Assembly: GCA_016787895.1 (NCBI GenBank) | Contig: JAEUTN010000001.1 | Coordinates: 62,001 to 126,000, forward strand | Source: Bacteroidia bacterium | Lineage (GTDB): Bacteria; Bacteroidota; Bacteroidia; B-17B0; Aurantibacillaceae | Direction of reading: 5' to 3' | DNA length: 64,000 nucleotides | Part shown: positions 8,866 to 17,335 of the stretch, in pieces | How positions within the stretch are numbered: position 1 is the stretch's first letter | Layout of the letters: each line of letters begins with the position of its first letter | Notes under the pieces: model-generated | Seen by the model: the letters and a program-made list of their open reading frames with translations, nothing else | What the model was told of the DNA's origin: nothing | The model's database searches: none | Made by a program: the position numbers and the translations under genes

Positions 8866-10500
8866 ATGAAAATAGTTTCAGCTTATTTGTTTTGGCAGGG
8901 GCTCTTTTTCTTTCACCTTGCCGTTATGTTCGGCCAATACCAAGCCAAAGAACATCTTCAAATGCAGGGAAGTACGGATTCCTTATGCAAGTGCAAGGCC
9001 CTATTGCATGAATACAAAGGTCAATTTGTGCCATCTCTGGGGAATTTTGCCACCTATGAAAAGTATAGACAATTATGCGCCTGGGAGCCGGTGGGAGGAG
9101 CAGAGTACTTTAAAAAAGTGTACGTCGACAAGATGATATTCAATGTGGGCCATACAGAAACCTTTTATCAATTTTCGCTGGTCAGTTATCCTCCTGTTCG
9201 TTTACATCACCCAAAAGACGCCTACACCTTAAATCTTAACCCTTGTGAGCCCGGGAGCAAAGTACATGAATTGCCTGTTGCCTTGAACGTTACACAGGCC
9301 CTCACCGCGCACATGCCTCAATTCGAAGAAGGCCGGTTTGATTCTACCGCCGAAGCTTATTTCGATGTGTTAGCCTACGTGAGTGGACAATACGAGGAAT
9401 CTCTGCTCGAAACCCAGCTTACAGCGATGCTGAACATTGATCAGGCGGAAGATTACAGCAGGCTTAACCAATTCATCTCTAAGCTTGACTCAAACTATAA
9501 AATCGAATTGCATGCGGTAAGAGCTGAAAACTACACGGAAAATACGATTCCTGATCTGTTAACCCAATTAAAAAATGCCGAAACAGATCTCAAGACCATT
9601 CTCCTGGATGAATTCGTAAAAGAAAAGAAAGATCGTCACACTATCACCCGCCTTGAAAAGAGCAGATTGCAAGATCTGTTTTCGGGGTATTTTAATCACC
9701 TCAATTTAGACGAAATGGAGCAGGACTTTCTCAAAGCCCAATACCGACTGGTATTGCCTGAAACCAAATTTGTTGGCATTGAAATTGAATCTCGTTTACT
9801 CAGACAATGGGATTCGGAGAAAAAAACAGCGCTTGTGGATTCCAATGGTCATAGTGTGAATGCCTCCGTTCTGTTATTTGTGAATGAACCACAATATAAT
9901 TCTAAAACAGATCAGTGGACCATAGAAGCTTCGCATGCCTGCCTTCAACCTTCAGAAATTGGAACCAGCGGCTTTTTGCTCGATTTTTCAAAGGCCCATT
10001 TGATTTCACCGCAATCCAATGCCATTATGACGGGATTTAGCAACAGCAATTATCCCATGTTCATTAGAGACACCACAGAAAACACCGGCTTTTGGGGAGA
10101 GCCAAAAACCAATTTATACGTTTTCGATACCCTTATCACCGCATTTGAAGGACTTTACGCGCCTGAAGCCCATTTGAATCTGGAGCTTGGAAAAAAGAAG
10201 ATGGATCTAAAACTCAAAGAGCTTCTTCTAAACAATTATCTCCTTTGTGGTCAGTTGGAATTACAGGTGGAGAAAAAAAGTAAAGCAAGTCGTGTAAACA
10301 TCATTCACTTAGGTCAAACCATTTCAATCGAACTCAACAAACTTAGCAGCACCTTAAGCAAAGCCGGATTTGAACTGGGCGCCTGGCAATGGGTTCCCAA
10401 TCCAACACAAAACGAAACGCATACAAAAAGCACAGAGCATACAAAAAAGAAACAGAAACAAGTATGGACAGTGAGCTGTGATTTCAGGAAACGGACATAA
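8866..10500 (+). CDS. Secreted hypothetical protein, 544 residues
   Basis: Start at the ATG 8866 (an in-frame TTG at 8854 is less likely), giving a signal peptide MKIVSAYLFWQGLFFFHLAV. I do not recognise a family. Visible features: a short CKCKALL motif just after the signal, a charged helical middle (DLLTQLKNAETDLKTILLDE, KEKKDRHTITRLEKSRLQDL) and beta-rich C-terminal segments. The end is a basic Thr/Lys-rich stretch followed by QVWTVSCDFRKRT. No T9SS sorting domain is present. It lies 25 bp after the MBL-hydrolase gene on the same strand and may be co-transcribed. Confidence 0.75.
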   Translation: MKIVSAYLFWQGLFFFHLAVMFGQYQAKEHLQMQGSTDSLCKCKALLHEYKGQFVPSLGNFATYEKYRQLCAWEPVGGAEYFKKVYVDKMIFNVGHTETFYQFSLVSYPPVRLHHPKDAYTLNLNPCEPGSKVHELPVALNVTQALTAHMPQFEEGRFDSTAEAYFDVLAYVSGQYEESLLETQLTAMLNIDQAEDYSRLNQFISKLDSNYKIELHAVRAENYTENTIPDLLTQLKNAETDLKTILLDEFVKEKKDRHTITRLEKSRLQDLFSGYFNHLNLDEMEQDFLKAQYRLVLPETKFVGIEIESRLLRQWDSEKKTALVDSNGHSVNASVLLFVNEPQYNSKTDQWTIEASHACLQPSEIGTSGFLLDFSKAHLISPQSNAIMTGFSNSNYPMFIRDTTENTGFWGEPKTNLYVFDTLITAFEGLYAPEAHLNLELGKKKMDLKLKELLLNNYLLCGQLELQVEKKSKASRVNIIHLGQTISIELNKLSSTLSKAGFELGAWQWVPNPTQNETHTKSTEHTKKKQKQVWTVSCDFRKRT

Positions 10501-10567
10501 GGCATTCGCTTTTGCAGAAAACATACATCAAATCCATTTTGTATCTTCACTTATCTAATTTATTACC

Positions 10568-10975
10568 ATGAATCCAATTTTAAGAAACATCCTGGCCGTG
10601 ATCGCGGGAGCCATCATCGGCAGCATCGTTAACATGGCCCTGGTAAATGCAGGTCCCATGCTGATTCAGCCACCTGAAGGTGTTGACATCACTTCCTTTG
10701 AAGGACTAAAAGCGAGTATGCATCTCTTCCAGCCCAAACATTTTCTTTTTCCCTGGCTGGCGCATGCAATGGGCACACTGGTGGGAGCTTTTCTTGCTGC
10801 AAAAATCGCGGGCTCACACCAAAGAACCCTGGCTTTAGTAGTGGGCGTTTTGTTTTTGATTGGAGGTATACTGAATGTGGTTATGCTTCCATCTCCACTT
10901 TGGTTCACACTGGTGGATGTGTTACTGGCCTATTTGCCTATGGCCTGGCTGGGCGCCAAACTGGCCAAACATTAA
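10568..10975 (+). CDS. Four-helix integral membrane protein
   Basis: 135 residues with four predicted membrane helices: about 5-27 (ILAVIAGAIIGSIVNMALV), 60-80 (FPWLAHAMGTLVGAFLAA), 86-106 (LALVVGVLFLIGGILNVVM) and 110-131 (LWFTLVDVLLAYLPMAWLGA). Small conserved membrane proteins of this pattern are frequent in Bacteroidota; none has a known function that I can name. It precedes the sugar-dehydrogenase gene by about 70 bp. Confidence 0.75.
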   Translation: MNPILRNILAVIAGAIIGSIVNMALVNAGPMLIQPPEGVDITSFEGLKASMHLFQPKHFLFPWLAHAMGTLVGAFLAAKIAGSHQRTLALVVGVLFLIGGILNVVMLPSPLWFTLVDVLLAYLPMAWLGAKLAKH

Positions 10976-11045
10976 AACGGAAAAGCCCTGTGGTGTAAAA
11001 GGAGTGGGATTATTCCCTATCTTTAATTTAACCAAAGCTTGTTCC

Positions 11046-12989
11046 ATGCGTATCTCTATTCTTCTCTTTTTTGTTTTTCTTTTTCTTTCGTCTCTGAGTA
11101 AGGCCCAGGCGGTGAAAATCGAGACCCTGGCTCAGGGTTTGCTTTACCCCGTGTGCATACAAAACTCAGGTTTGCAAAACGACGACCGTTTGTTTGTGCT
11201 CGAAAAAAGAGGACGAATAAAAATTGTGAACCGCAACACCGGAGTGGTGAACCCGGTTCCCTTTCTTGATATTTATAACAAGGTGTACCCCATCACCACG
11301 CAATTTGATGAGCGCGGTTTATTGGGTTTGGCCTTTCACCCCAATTACGCCAGCAACGGGTATTTTTATGTAAATTACATTACTCCCGGAGGACGAACCA
11401 TTATTTCCCGCTTTCAGGTGAGCGCTTTTGCTGATACGGCCTTAAGTACCAGTGAACAAATTATTTTGAACATTCGCCAACCCTTCAACAACCACAACGG
11501 GGGCAACCTCATGTTTGGTCCTCATGATGGTTACCTCTACATTGCCCTTGGAGATGGAGGCAGTAGCGGAGATCCGGGCAACCGGGCACAAAATGTGGAT
11601 TCATTATTGGGAAAAACCTTGCGCATTGATGTGAACAACCCTAACCCACCCTATTATTTTTCTGCACCGGAAAATCCTTTTTATGGTGCAACGCCGGGTC
11701 GTGATGAAATTTTTGACTGGGGTTTGAGAAACCCCTGGCGTTGCAGCTTCGACCGCATAACTTACGATTTATGGAGCGCAGATGTTGGACAAAGTGTAGA
11801 AGAAGAAATTAATTTCCGCCCGCGCTGCGATACTGTGGGTCACAATTACGGTTGGCGCTGTTACGAGGGCAGCGTACCTTATAACACAGCCGGTTGCCAG
11901 CCTCAAAGCAATTATGTTTCTCCTGTTTTTTCATACTCGCATAATTTAGGCTGTTCTGTTACCGGGGGCTATGTTTACCGCGGGGCTTTGGAAGGAAGTT
12001 TGTTTGGCAAATACCTGTTCACCGATTATTGCCAGGGGCGGATTTGGGCAACAGAACCCAATGGTTTGGGAGGATGGAGCACCAATCAGTTGCCTCAAAC
12101 TACAGCTCAGATCAACAACAATTTCAGTTCGTTTGGAGAGGACATTTATGGTGAACTTTATTTAGCGGGCATTGGCAGCGGGAGAATTTATACTTTAAAA
12201 GACACGGCCTGCCAACCCATGGCCCACATCGTTGCACCCGATACCATTTACCGCTGCGGAGGAAATATTGTAACGCTTCCTGCCATTTACAATCCCGCTC
12301 TCACCTACACCTGGAGCCTTCTGGGCGCAGGCAACTGGTCGATTGTTCAGGGACAAGGCACCGCCACCATGATAGCCGCCATTGATTTAAACAGCAATGC
12401 CAAATTTGCGCTCAGCGTGTCGAATGGCACCTGCATTGCCAATTCCAAAACCATCACCGTTATTACCAGCGCCAGCATCAGTGGTTTAGACTCTCTGTAT
12501 TGCGATAACATGAATCCGGTTACACTGAGCGGAACCCCGGCAGGAGGCCTTTTTAGCGGCCCAGGAGTTGTTGGCAATCAATTCAGTCCCTCAGCCGCAG
12601 GACCCGGAACCCACAGCATAAGTTATACACTTTACGATACTCTTTCGACCTGTGTGGAGCCCGCGAGCGGTTGTAGCATTGTAAGCACAAAAACGGTGTT
12701 GGTGAGCGAATGTGTGGGTCGTGCTGAGATGAGTTTGTTCCAAAACGTTTCCATTTATCCGAATCCAGGACAAGGGGAGTTTGTACTCAGTTTAGAGTCC
12801 ATGAAGGCGATTGAATTTCACCTGGAGGTGAAGGATTTGAGCGGACGAGTACTATATGTTGCGGAAGAAGAAGTTCATCAGGGCAGGCAGGACATTAACA
12901 TAAAGCTCGATCACTTATCCAGAGGTGTTTACTTTTTAGAATTGAACGCGGAAGGCCTTGCACAGGTAAAAAAGCTCATCCTTCAATAA
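11046..12989 (+). CDS. PQQ-dependent sugar dehydrogenase-like protein with T9SS type A sorting domain
   Basis: The ATG at 11046 gives a signal peptide (MRISILLFFVFLFLSSLSKAQ) and 647 residues; a much longer upstream extension of the frame overlaps the preceding gene and is rejected. Residues about 25-390 form the six-bladed propeller of the glucose/sorbosone dehydrogenase family: ERGLLGLAFHPNYASNGYFY, YIALGDGGSSGDPGNRAQ, LLGKTLRIDVN, DWGLRNPWRCSFD and GGYVYRG. Known members oxidise sugars with PQQ in the periplasm or outside the cell. A PKD/Ig-like region follows (about 400-560) and the C-terminus (about 565-647, IYPNPGQGEFVLSLES ... LSRGVYFLEL ... KKLILQ) is a T9SS type A sorting domain. I infer secretion across the outer membrane; the substrate sugar is unknown. 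Confidence 0.9.
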   Translation: MRISILLFFVFLFLSSLSKAQAVKIETLAQGLLYPVCIQNSGLQNDDRLFVLEKRGRIKIVNRNTGVVNPVPFLDIYNKVYPITTQFDERGLLGLAFHPNYASNGYFYVNYITPGGRTIISRFQVSAFADTALSTSEQIILNIRQPFNNHNGGNLMFGPHDGYLYIALGDGGSSGDPGNRAQNVDSLLGKTLRIDVNNPNPPYYFSAPENPFYGATPGRDEIFDWGLRNPWRCSFDRITYDLWSADVGQSVEEEINFRPRCDTVGHNYGWRCYEGSVPYNTAGCQPQSNYVSPVFSYSHNLGCSVTGGYVYRGALEGSLFGKYLFTDYCQGRIWATEPNGLGGWSTNQLPQTTAQINNNFSSFGEDIYGELYLAGIGSGRIYTLKDTACQPMAHIVAPDTIYRCGGNIVTLPAIYNPALTYTWSLLGAGNWSIVQGQGTATMIAAIDLNSNAKFALSVSNGTCIANSKTITVITSASISGLDSLYCDNMNPVTLSGTPAGGLFSGPGVVGNQFSPSAAGPGTHSISYTLYDTLSTCVEPASGCSIVSTKTVLVSECVGRAEMSLFQNVSIYPNPGQGEFVLSLESMKAIEFHLEVKDLSGRVLYVAEEEVHQGRQDINIKLDHLSRGVYFLELNAEGLAQVKKLILQ

Positions 12990-12996
12990 CATCAAT

Positions 12997-13443
12997 ATGA
13001 CCCAACAACTATTGCAACTTTTTAGAATGGGAAGAACCCGTTTAAGCAATCAATTTCCCAACATTCAGGAGAAGGACCTGTCTAAAAAACTCCATCCCGA
13101 TTCCAACTCTATAGGTTTTCTTTTGCGGCACATATCCGATGTAGAATACCTGTTTGCTAAAAACGTGTTCGGTTTGGATGTGAAAGTAAAAACCTTCACC
13201 GTTGGAATAGGACTACACGACAGTGGAAAATTTACTGTGCTTGAAGAAGAAATCAAGGCCCTGAGTGCTTCGGCGGCCACTTTGGAGCAGGCCATTTTAA
13301 TGCAAAAAGAGGAAGACTGGGAAAAGTCAATCACCACTGCTCAATTTGGAACCATCACTAAAACAGAAGCCCTGGCTCGTATTGTTTCGCACACCGCTTA
13401 TCACGCGGGACAAATTGGATTGATATTAAAATACGGGGCTTAA
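12997..13443 (+). CDS. DinB-family protein
   Basis: 148 residues with the DinB four-helix pattern. Candidate metal-binding histidines are in LLRHISDVEYLF (about residue 45) and VSHTAYHAGQIG (about 130-140), the usual His triad of the family. Members are cytoplasmic and often of unknown activity; several are thiol-dependent S-transferases. The gene starts 7 bp after the sugar dehydrogenase stop codon, so the two are probably co-transcribed although their functions look unrelated. Confidence 0.85.
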   Translation: MTQQLLQLFRMGRTRLSNQFPNIQEKDLSKKLHPDSNSIGFLLRHISDVEYLFAKNVFGLDVKVKTFTVGIGLHDSGKFTVLEEEIKALSASAATLEQAILMQKEEDWEKSITTAQFGTITKTEALARIVSHTAYHAGQIGLILKYGA

Positions 13444-13478
13444 TAGGATAAGGATACTTGCAAAAGCCATTCCTGAAA

Positions 13479-13784
13479 ATGAAAAGAACTGAATATCAAA
13501 CCCGCTTGTTGTGCATTTTATTTCTGTTGTTAAGTAGTATTCAACCCATAAAGGCACAAGGCTCTGAAAATGCCATTGCGGCAGGTATTTACCTTAGCCT
13601 GATTGTTGGCTTTTTTGTTGTGTTTGGCGGCACTTTTCTTCTTTTTGTGATTTTAGGATTTCTTTTTGCTTCGGGTCCTGATAATGCCTTACGAAAAAAA
13701 GTAATTAAAAACTCCGCTTTGTACAGCTTTCTTACTACCCTCTTTTTACTGCTGCTGACTATGATTGTCATTGGTATGTTCTGA
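13479..13784 (+). CDS. Small membrane protein with signal peptide
   Basis: The ATG at 13479 gives 101 residues. A signal peptide (LLCILFLLLSSIQPIKAQ) is followed by two membrane helices (about 42-68, IYLSLIVGFFVVFGGTFLLFVILGFLF in outline, and 82-100, SFLTTLFLLLLTMIVIGMF). No conserved motif is recognised. It lies between the DinB gene and a small soluble gene on the same strand. Confidence 0.65.
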   Translation: MKRTEYQTRLLCILFLLLSSIQPIKAQGSENAIAAGIYLSLIVGFFVVFGGTFLLFVILGFLFASGPDNALRKKVIKNSALYSFLTTLFLLLLTMIVIGMF

Positions 13785-13818
13785 ACCGAAAACAAATTCC
13801 ACCTTACCATCCAAAAAC

Positions 13819-14088
13819 ATGAATTTAAAACGACCCAATAAAAAACTGGAATCGGCCATAAAAAAGGAAGTCGGGGCCCTGCAATGTCCGATTCACCGGC
13901 TAAAGGCGGAAGTATCCATGGATGACGAAAACACGGCCGTAGAAGTAAAAGCCTGTTGTCCGTTTTTTAAAAACGACGTGTTTATTGTAGCAGAGCGCAT
14001 GCGCAAAGAGTTTATTTACAAAGCCGAAAAAACCCGGGAACGCATTGAACGCGAACGCCTCAAGGGTTTAAGGAATGAGCGGGAATAA
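13819..14088 (+). CDS. Small conserved-looking cytoplasmic protein with cysteine cluster
   Basis: 89 residues from the ATG at 13819; a longer frame upstream overlaps the previous gene and is rejected. Residues about 22-60 hold Cys-Pro-Ile-His and Cys-Cys-Pro-Phe-Phe motifs, which could bind a metal. The C-terminus is a charged helix (EKTRERIERERLKGLRNERE). I do not recognise a named family. The gene is 34 bp after the small membrane protein gene. Confidence 0.65.
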   Translation: MNLKRPNKKLESAIKKEVGALQCPIHRLKAEVSMDDENTAVEVKACCPFFKNDVFIVAERMRKEFIYKAEKTRERIERERLKGLRNERE

Positions 14089-14210
14089 AATTACCTTGGT
14101 ATTTCATTCCAATTTGGTCTGAATCAACCACTCGGCACTGCTTTTTTGCAGTTCATGGAGTAAATGGGAATTCAAGCGTTTAAGACCTTACTTTTATTCT
14201 TATTCCAATT

Positions 14211-15173
14211 ATGAAAGCCGCAGTGTATAAAAAATATGGTCCGCCCGAGGTGGTGGAGGTAGTTGACCTGCCCAAACCCATTCCCGGTGACAAAGAAATT
14301 CTTTTAAAAGTACACGCCAGTACAGTGAACCGAACCGATTGTGGTTTCAGAAGTGCTGAATATTTTATTTCCAGATTCTTTTCCGGATTGTTTCGTCCCA
14401 AGCTAAACGTATTGGGCTGTGAGTTTGCCGGTGAGGTGGAATCCGTTGGTAAATTGGTGAACCGATTTAAACCCGGGGATAAACTTTTTGGGTTTAACGA
14501 TGCCCGGTTTGGAGGGCATGCCGAGTATATGCTGCTGAAAGACACCGACGTTTTAGCTTTGATTCCGGAAGGCATGAGTTATTCAGAAGCGGTGGCCATT
14601 ACGGAGGGCGGGCATTACGCCTTGTGTGATATATATGCTATGAATGTCCAGGCGGGGCAACACATCCTGGTGAACGGGGCCACAGGGGCTATAGGTTCGG
14701 CAGCGGTTCAATTGCTTAAACATTTTGGTGTTAAGGTCACGGCCGTGTGTTCATCTACCCATGCCGACAAGGTAAAACAGCTGGGCGCCGATGTGGTGAT
14801 TGAATTTCAGAAAGAAGATTTTACTAAAGGGAATGTGCAATACGATGCCGTGTTTGATGCCGTGGGCAAAAGCTCTTTTGGGAAATGCAAACCCATTTTA
14901 AAAGACAAGGGTTTGTATGTATCAACTGAATTAGGCAACAATTCAGAAAACGTATGGAGGGCCATACTGGGCAAATTCTCTGGTGGAAAACGCATCCTCT
15001 TCCCTATTCCTTTCACCAAACAGCAAGACATTGATTTGCTTAAAGAACTGGTAGAGACCGGTAAATTTAAACCACTAATTGATCGTAGTTATTCGCTTGA
15101 GGACATAGTAAGCGCTTATAAATACGTTGAAACCGGACAGAAGGTGGGGAATGTGGTTTTGACGATTGATTGA
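14211..15173 (+). CDS. Zinc-independent MDR family NAD(P)H oxidoreductase (quinone reductase-like)
   Basis: 320 residues of the medium-chain dehydrogenase/reductase superfamily. The start MKAAVYKKYGPPEVVEVVDL and LKVHASTVNRTDCGFRS, CEFAGEVESVGKLVNRFKPGD and the Rossmann motif GATGAIGSAAVQLLKHFG (about 157-174) are diagnostic. The structural zinc cysteines of alcohol dehydrogenases are absent, pointing to the quinone oxidoreductase branch, which uses NADPH to reduce quinones or enones in the cytoplasm. It stands alone before a convergent lipoprotein gene. Confidence 0.88.
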   Translation: MKAAVYKKYGPPEVVEVVDLPKPIPGDKEILLKVHASTVNRTDCGFRSAEYFISRFFSGLFRPKLNVLGCEFAGEVESVGKLVNRFKPGDKLFGFNDARFGGHAEYMLLKDTDVLALIPEGMSYSEAVAITEGGHYALCDIYAMNVQAGQHILVNGATGAIGSAAVQLLKHFGVKVTAVCSSTHADKVKQLGADVVIEFQKEDFTKGNVQYDAVFDAVGKSSFGKCKPILKDKGLYVSTELGNNSENVWRAILGKFSGGKRILFPIPFTKQQDIDLLKELVETGKFKPLIDRSYSLEDIVSAYKYVETGQKVGNVVLTID

Positions 15174-15219
15174 AAAAATTATCGACTCGCTGAGTAGTTG
15201 GTCCAATCTTTCTCATATT

Positions 15220-15843
15220 TTATTGCTTTACATCATAGCGTATCAGTTCCCAGGAACCTAGAGAGGAATGACCACTTTGAACCATTTTAACAATGCCAAT
15301 GTGTGGTTTCCAAAACACTTCAAAGGTATGATCAAAATGAGTTTGTGAAGCGGCATGGTAATTTAGGGTCTTAAACTTTATTCTGCGGCAAGTGCCGTAA
15401 TTTTGGTTTTGCACTAAAAGAGGGCCAACCGAGCTATTTTCTGAAACACCAATTTCTGTAGGGTTTACCAAATATGTTGAATCTAACCTAAGCAGGGGGA
15501 GGCCGTCAACCAAAATCTCTTCTCTCTTATCGTTGTTACCCAATACAAACGTTTTGAAAGGATTGTAATATTGAGGCAACGTATCATTCATACCAAATTT
15601 AATCTGAAGATTTTCACCGGAGATGGGCAATAAACCCACAGCAGTTACATAAATGGAGTCAATGGAATTATCGCTTGTGTTCTTATAGATCCAGTAGGTG
15701 CCGGGCTGAAATAAACCATAACTTTTTAACTCTTCAGAAAGCACAATCGGTTCTGCCGGCGTTGGAGTTGGCTGTTCATCCTTGTCCTTTTTACAGGAAA
15801 CGCTAAGGGTCAAAAAAGCCAAACAAACGAAGTAAAAAAACAA
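15220..15843 (-). CDS. Lipoprotein, possibly disabled by an amber codon at codon 3
   Basis: The open frame (207 residues) begins at a TTG at 15843, but the natural start appears to be the ATG at 15852: ATG-AAA-TAG-TTG-TTT. Changing TAG to AAG would restore MKKLFFYFVCLAFLTLSVSC, a textbook lipoprotein signal with lipobox LSVSC followed by KKDKDEQPTPTP. Starting at TTG leaves the signal without its positive charges. So either the gene is a pseudogene by one base change, translation restarts at the adjacent TTG, or the base is a sequence error. The remaining protein is intact, with beta-rich phrases such as LFQPGTYWIYKN typical of Bacteroidota envelope lipoproteins. Function unknown. It is divergent from the ABC permease gene. 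Confidence 0.7.
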   Translation of the reverse strand: MFFYFVCLAFLTLSVSCKKDKDEQPTPTPAEPIVLSEELKSYGLFQPGTYWIYKNTSDNSIDSIYVTAVGLLPISGENLQIKFGMNDTLPQYYNPFKTFVLGNNDKREEILVDGLPLLRLDSTYLVNPTEIGVSENSSVGPLLVQNQNYGTCRRIKFKTLNYHAASQTHFDHTFEVFWKPHIGIVKMVQSGHSSLGSWELIRYDVKQ

Positions 15844-15895
15844 CTATTTCATACTAGCAGTTTATTGAAAAACGTGATTCACTCTTGATTATTGT

Positions 15896-17239
15896 TTGCT
15901 TTTAAGTGCACTCGAAGGCAACAGTTACCATTTATTCATCATTTTAACAGTTGGTGTAATTTATCAAATACATCGGCCAGGTTTCTCTACCTTTGAGCTT
16001 ATAAAGTTTCTCCGCGAAAATATTTCCATAGCTTTAAATTCCATTAAAGCCAACCGTTTGAGGGCGATTATCACCATGCTCATCATCAGCATTGGCATTA
16101 CCGCTCTGGTGGGCATACTTTCAGCCATTGACGCGATAAAAAACGGTATCAACGAAAACTTTTCGGGCATGGGGGCTAATACCTTTACCCTTCAAAACGG
16201 AGACGCTAACGTGAGAATAGGCCATCGCGGGCGAAAATCAAAAGCCAGAAAAGAAATTACCTATCAGGAGGCCCTTCGGTTTAAGGACAATTACCGGTTT
16301 CCTGTAGTTTCAGCGGTTTCAACCGAGGCCAGTTTTTCGGCCCGCTTAAAATACGGCAACAAAAAAACCAATCCCAACATTGAGGTCACCGGAGCCGATG
16401 AAAATTACCTGCTTACGGCAGGCTATGAATTGGAAAAGGGCAGAAATTTTAACGCCAACGAAATCAGAGGAGGAAGCGCTCTGGTGCTGATTGGTAAAGA
16501 CGTTGAGAAAGCCTTGTTCGACAGTAAAACCGATGCCCTGGATAAATTTGTAAAAATTGGGGGCATGCGGTATAAGGTGGTTGGGGTTTTAAAATCCAAA
16601 GGCAACAGCGGGGGATTCAGCGGGGACAAACTCTGTATTATCCCCCTGGGCACCGCGCGCATGTATTTTTCTAAACCCAATATGAATTATACCATTCATG
16701 TGCTATGTAAAGATTATTCCAAACTCAATACCTTTCTTGAAGAGGCCAAGGGGGTATTCAGAAAAGTGAGAAAAATTCCTCCCGGGGAGGAAAATGACTT
16801 TGAAGTGGTGCGCTCGGATAATTTAGCCTCTATGTTATTAAAAGACATTTCCATGGTCACCACTGGAGCTACCGTTATTGGTTTGATTACCTTGCTTGGA
16901 GCAGCCATTGGCTTAATGAACATCATGCTGGTAAGTGTTACTGAACGTACCCGCGAAATAGGCATACGCAAAGCCATGGGCGCTACTCAAAACATCATTA
17001 AATACCAGTTTTTAATTGAAAGTACTGTTATCTGTGTGATTGGTGGATTGTTCGGCATTTTGTTCGGCATTATTATCGGCAACCTCATCAGTTTGGCACT
17101 CGACACCGGTTTTTTTATTCCCTGGTTCTGGATTATTTCAGGGGTAATCATTTGTATTTCGGTTGGATTGCTCAGCGGTTACCTTCCTGCACGCAGAGCC
17201 TCCCGCCTCGACCCGATTGATAGTTTGAGGTTTGAGTGA
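15896..17239 (+). CDS. ABC transporter permease, MacB/FtsX type (start uncertain)
   Basis: The C-terminal 400 residues are a clear MacB-like permease: a first membrane helix (ITMLIISIGITALVGILSA), a periplasmic MacB core domain (about 85-290), and three C-terminal helices of the FtsX domain with the conserved loop VTERTREIGIRKAMGATQ. Such permeases pair with an ATPase subunit in export or mechanotransmission across the inner membrane; no ATPase gene is adjacent. The start is a problem. No in-frame ATG exists before 16076, inside helix 1. The family-like sequence begins near 16001 (IKFLRENISIALNSIKANRL). Options are TTG 15896, a non-standard ATA at 16001, TTG 16058 or ATG 16076. A consensus-like -7 element (15988-15995) sits just before the family-like part. 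Confidence 0.82.
   Translation: MLLSALEGNSYHLFIILTVGVIYQIHRPGFSTFELIKFLRENISIALNSIKANRLRAIITMLIISIGITALVGILSAIDAIKNGINENFSGMGANTFTLQNGDANVRIGHRGRKSKARKEITYQEALRFKDNYRFPVVSAVSTEASFSARLKYGNKKTNPNIEVTGADENYLLTAGYELEKGRNFNANEIRGGSALVLIGKDVEKALFDSKTDALDKFVKIGGMRYKVVGVLKSKGNSGGFSGDKLCIIPLGTARMYFSKPNMNYTIHVLCKDYSKLNTFLEEAKGVFRKVRKIPPGEENDFEVVRSDNLASMLLKDISMVTTGATVIGLITLLGAAIGLMNIMLVSVTERTREIGIRKAMGATQNIIKYQFLIESTVICVIGGLFGILFGIIIGNLISLALDTGFFIPWFWIISGVIICISVGLLSGYLPARRASRLDPIDSLRFE
15988..15995 (+). promoter_or_regulatory. TACCTTTG, candidate -7 element inside the 5' part of the ABC permease frame
   Basis: Exact match to TAnnTTTG located just before the codons where sequence resembling the permease family begins. 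If used, transcription would start near 16002 and the permease would need a start codon downstream of it. No -33 TTG at 19 bp is visible. Confidence 0.35.
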
Positions 17240-17246
17240 AGGGTTT

Positions 17247-17333
17247 ACGATGGTTCAAGATTGTTCAAGGGTTCAGGATGGTTCAAGGCTGTTCAAAATG
17301 GTTGAATTTTGAATCTTGAATTTTGAATCTTAA
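17247..17333. repeat. Degenerate short repeats GGTTCAAG / TTGAATCTT
   Basis: The gap between two convergent genes is filled by imperfect direct copies of GATGGTTCAAG-like units followed by three copies of TTGAATCTT-like units. A related but weaker series (CCTTGAACC-like) occurs at about 40190-40250. These look like slippage-prone low-complexity spacers; no hairpin with a T-run is seen. Confidence 0.6.
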
Positions 17334-17335
17334 AT

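Noticed and set aside
10875-11045. N-terminal extension of the sugar dehydrogenase frame
   Set aside because: It overlaps the membrane protein gene in another frame and precedes a perfect signal peptide ATG.
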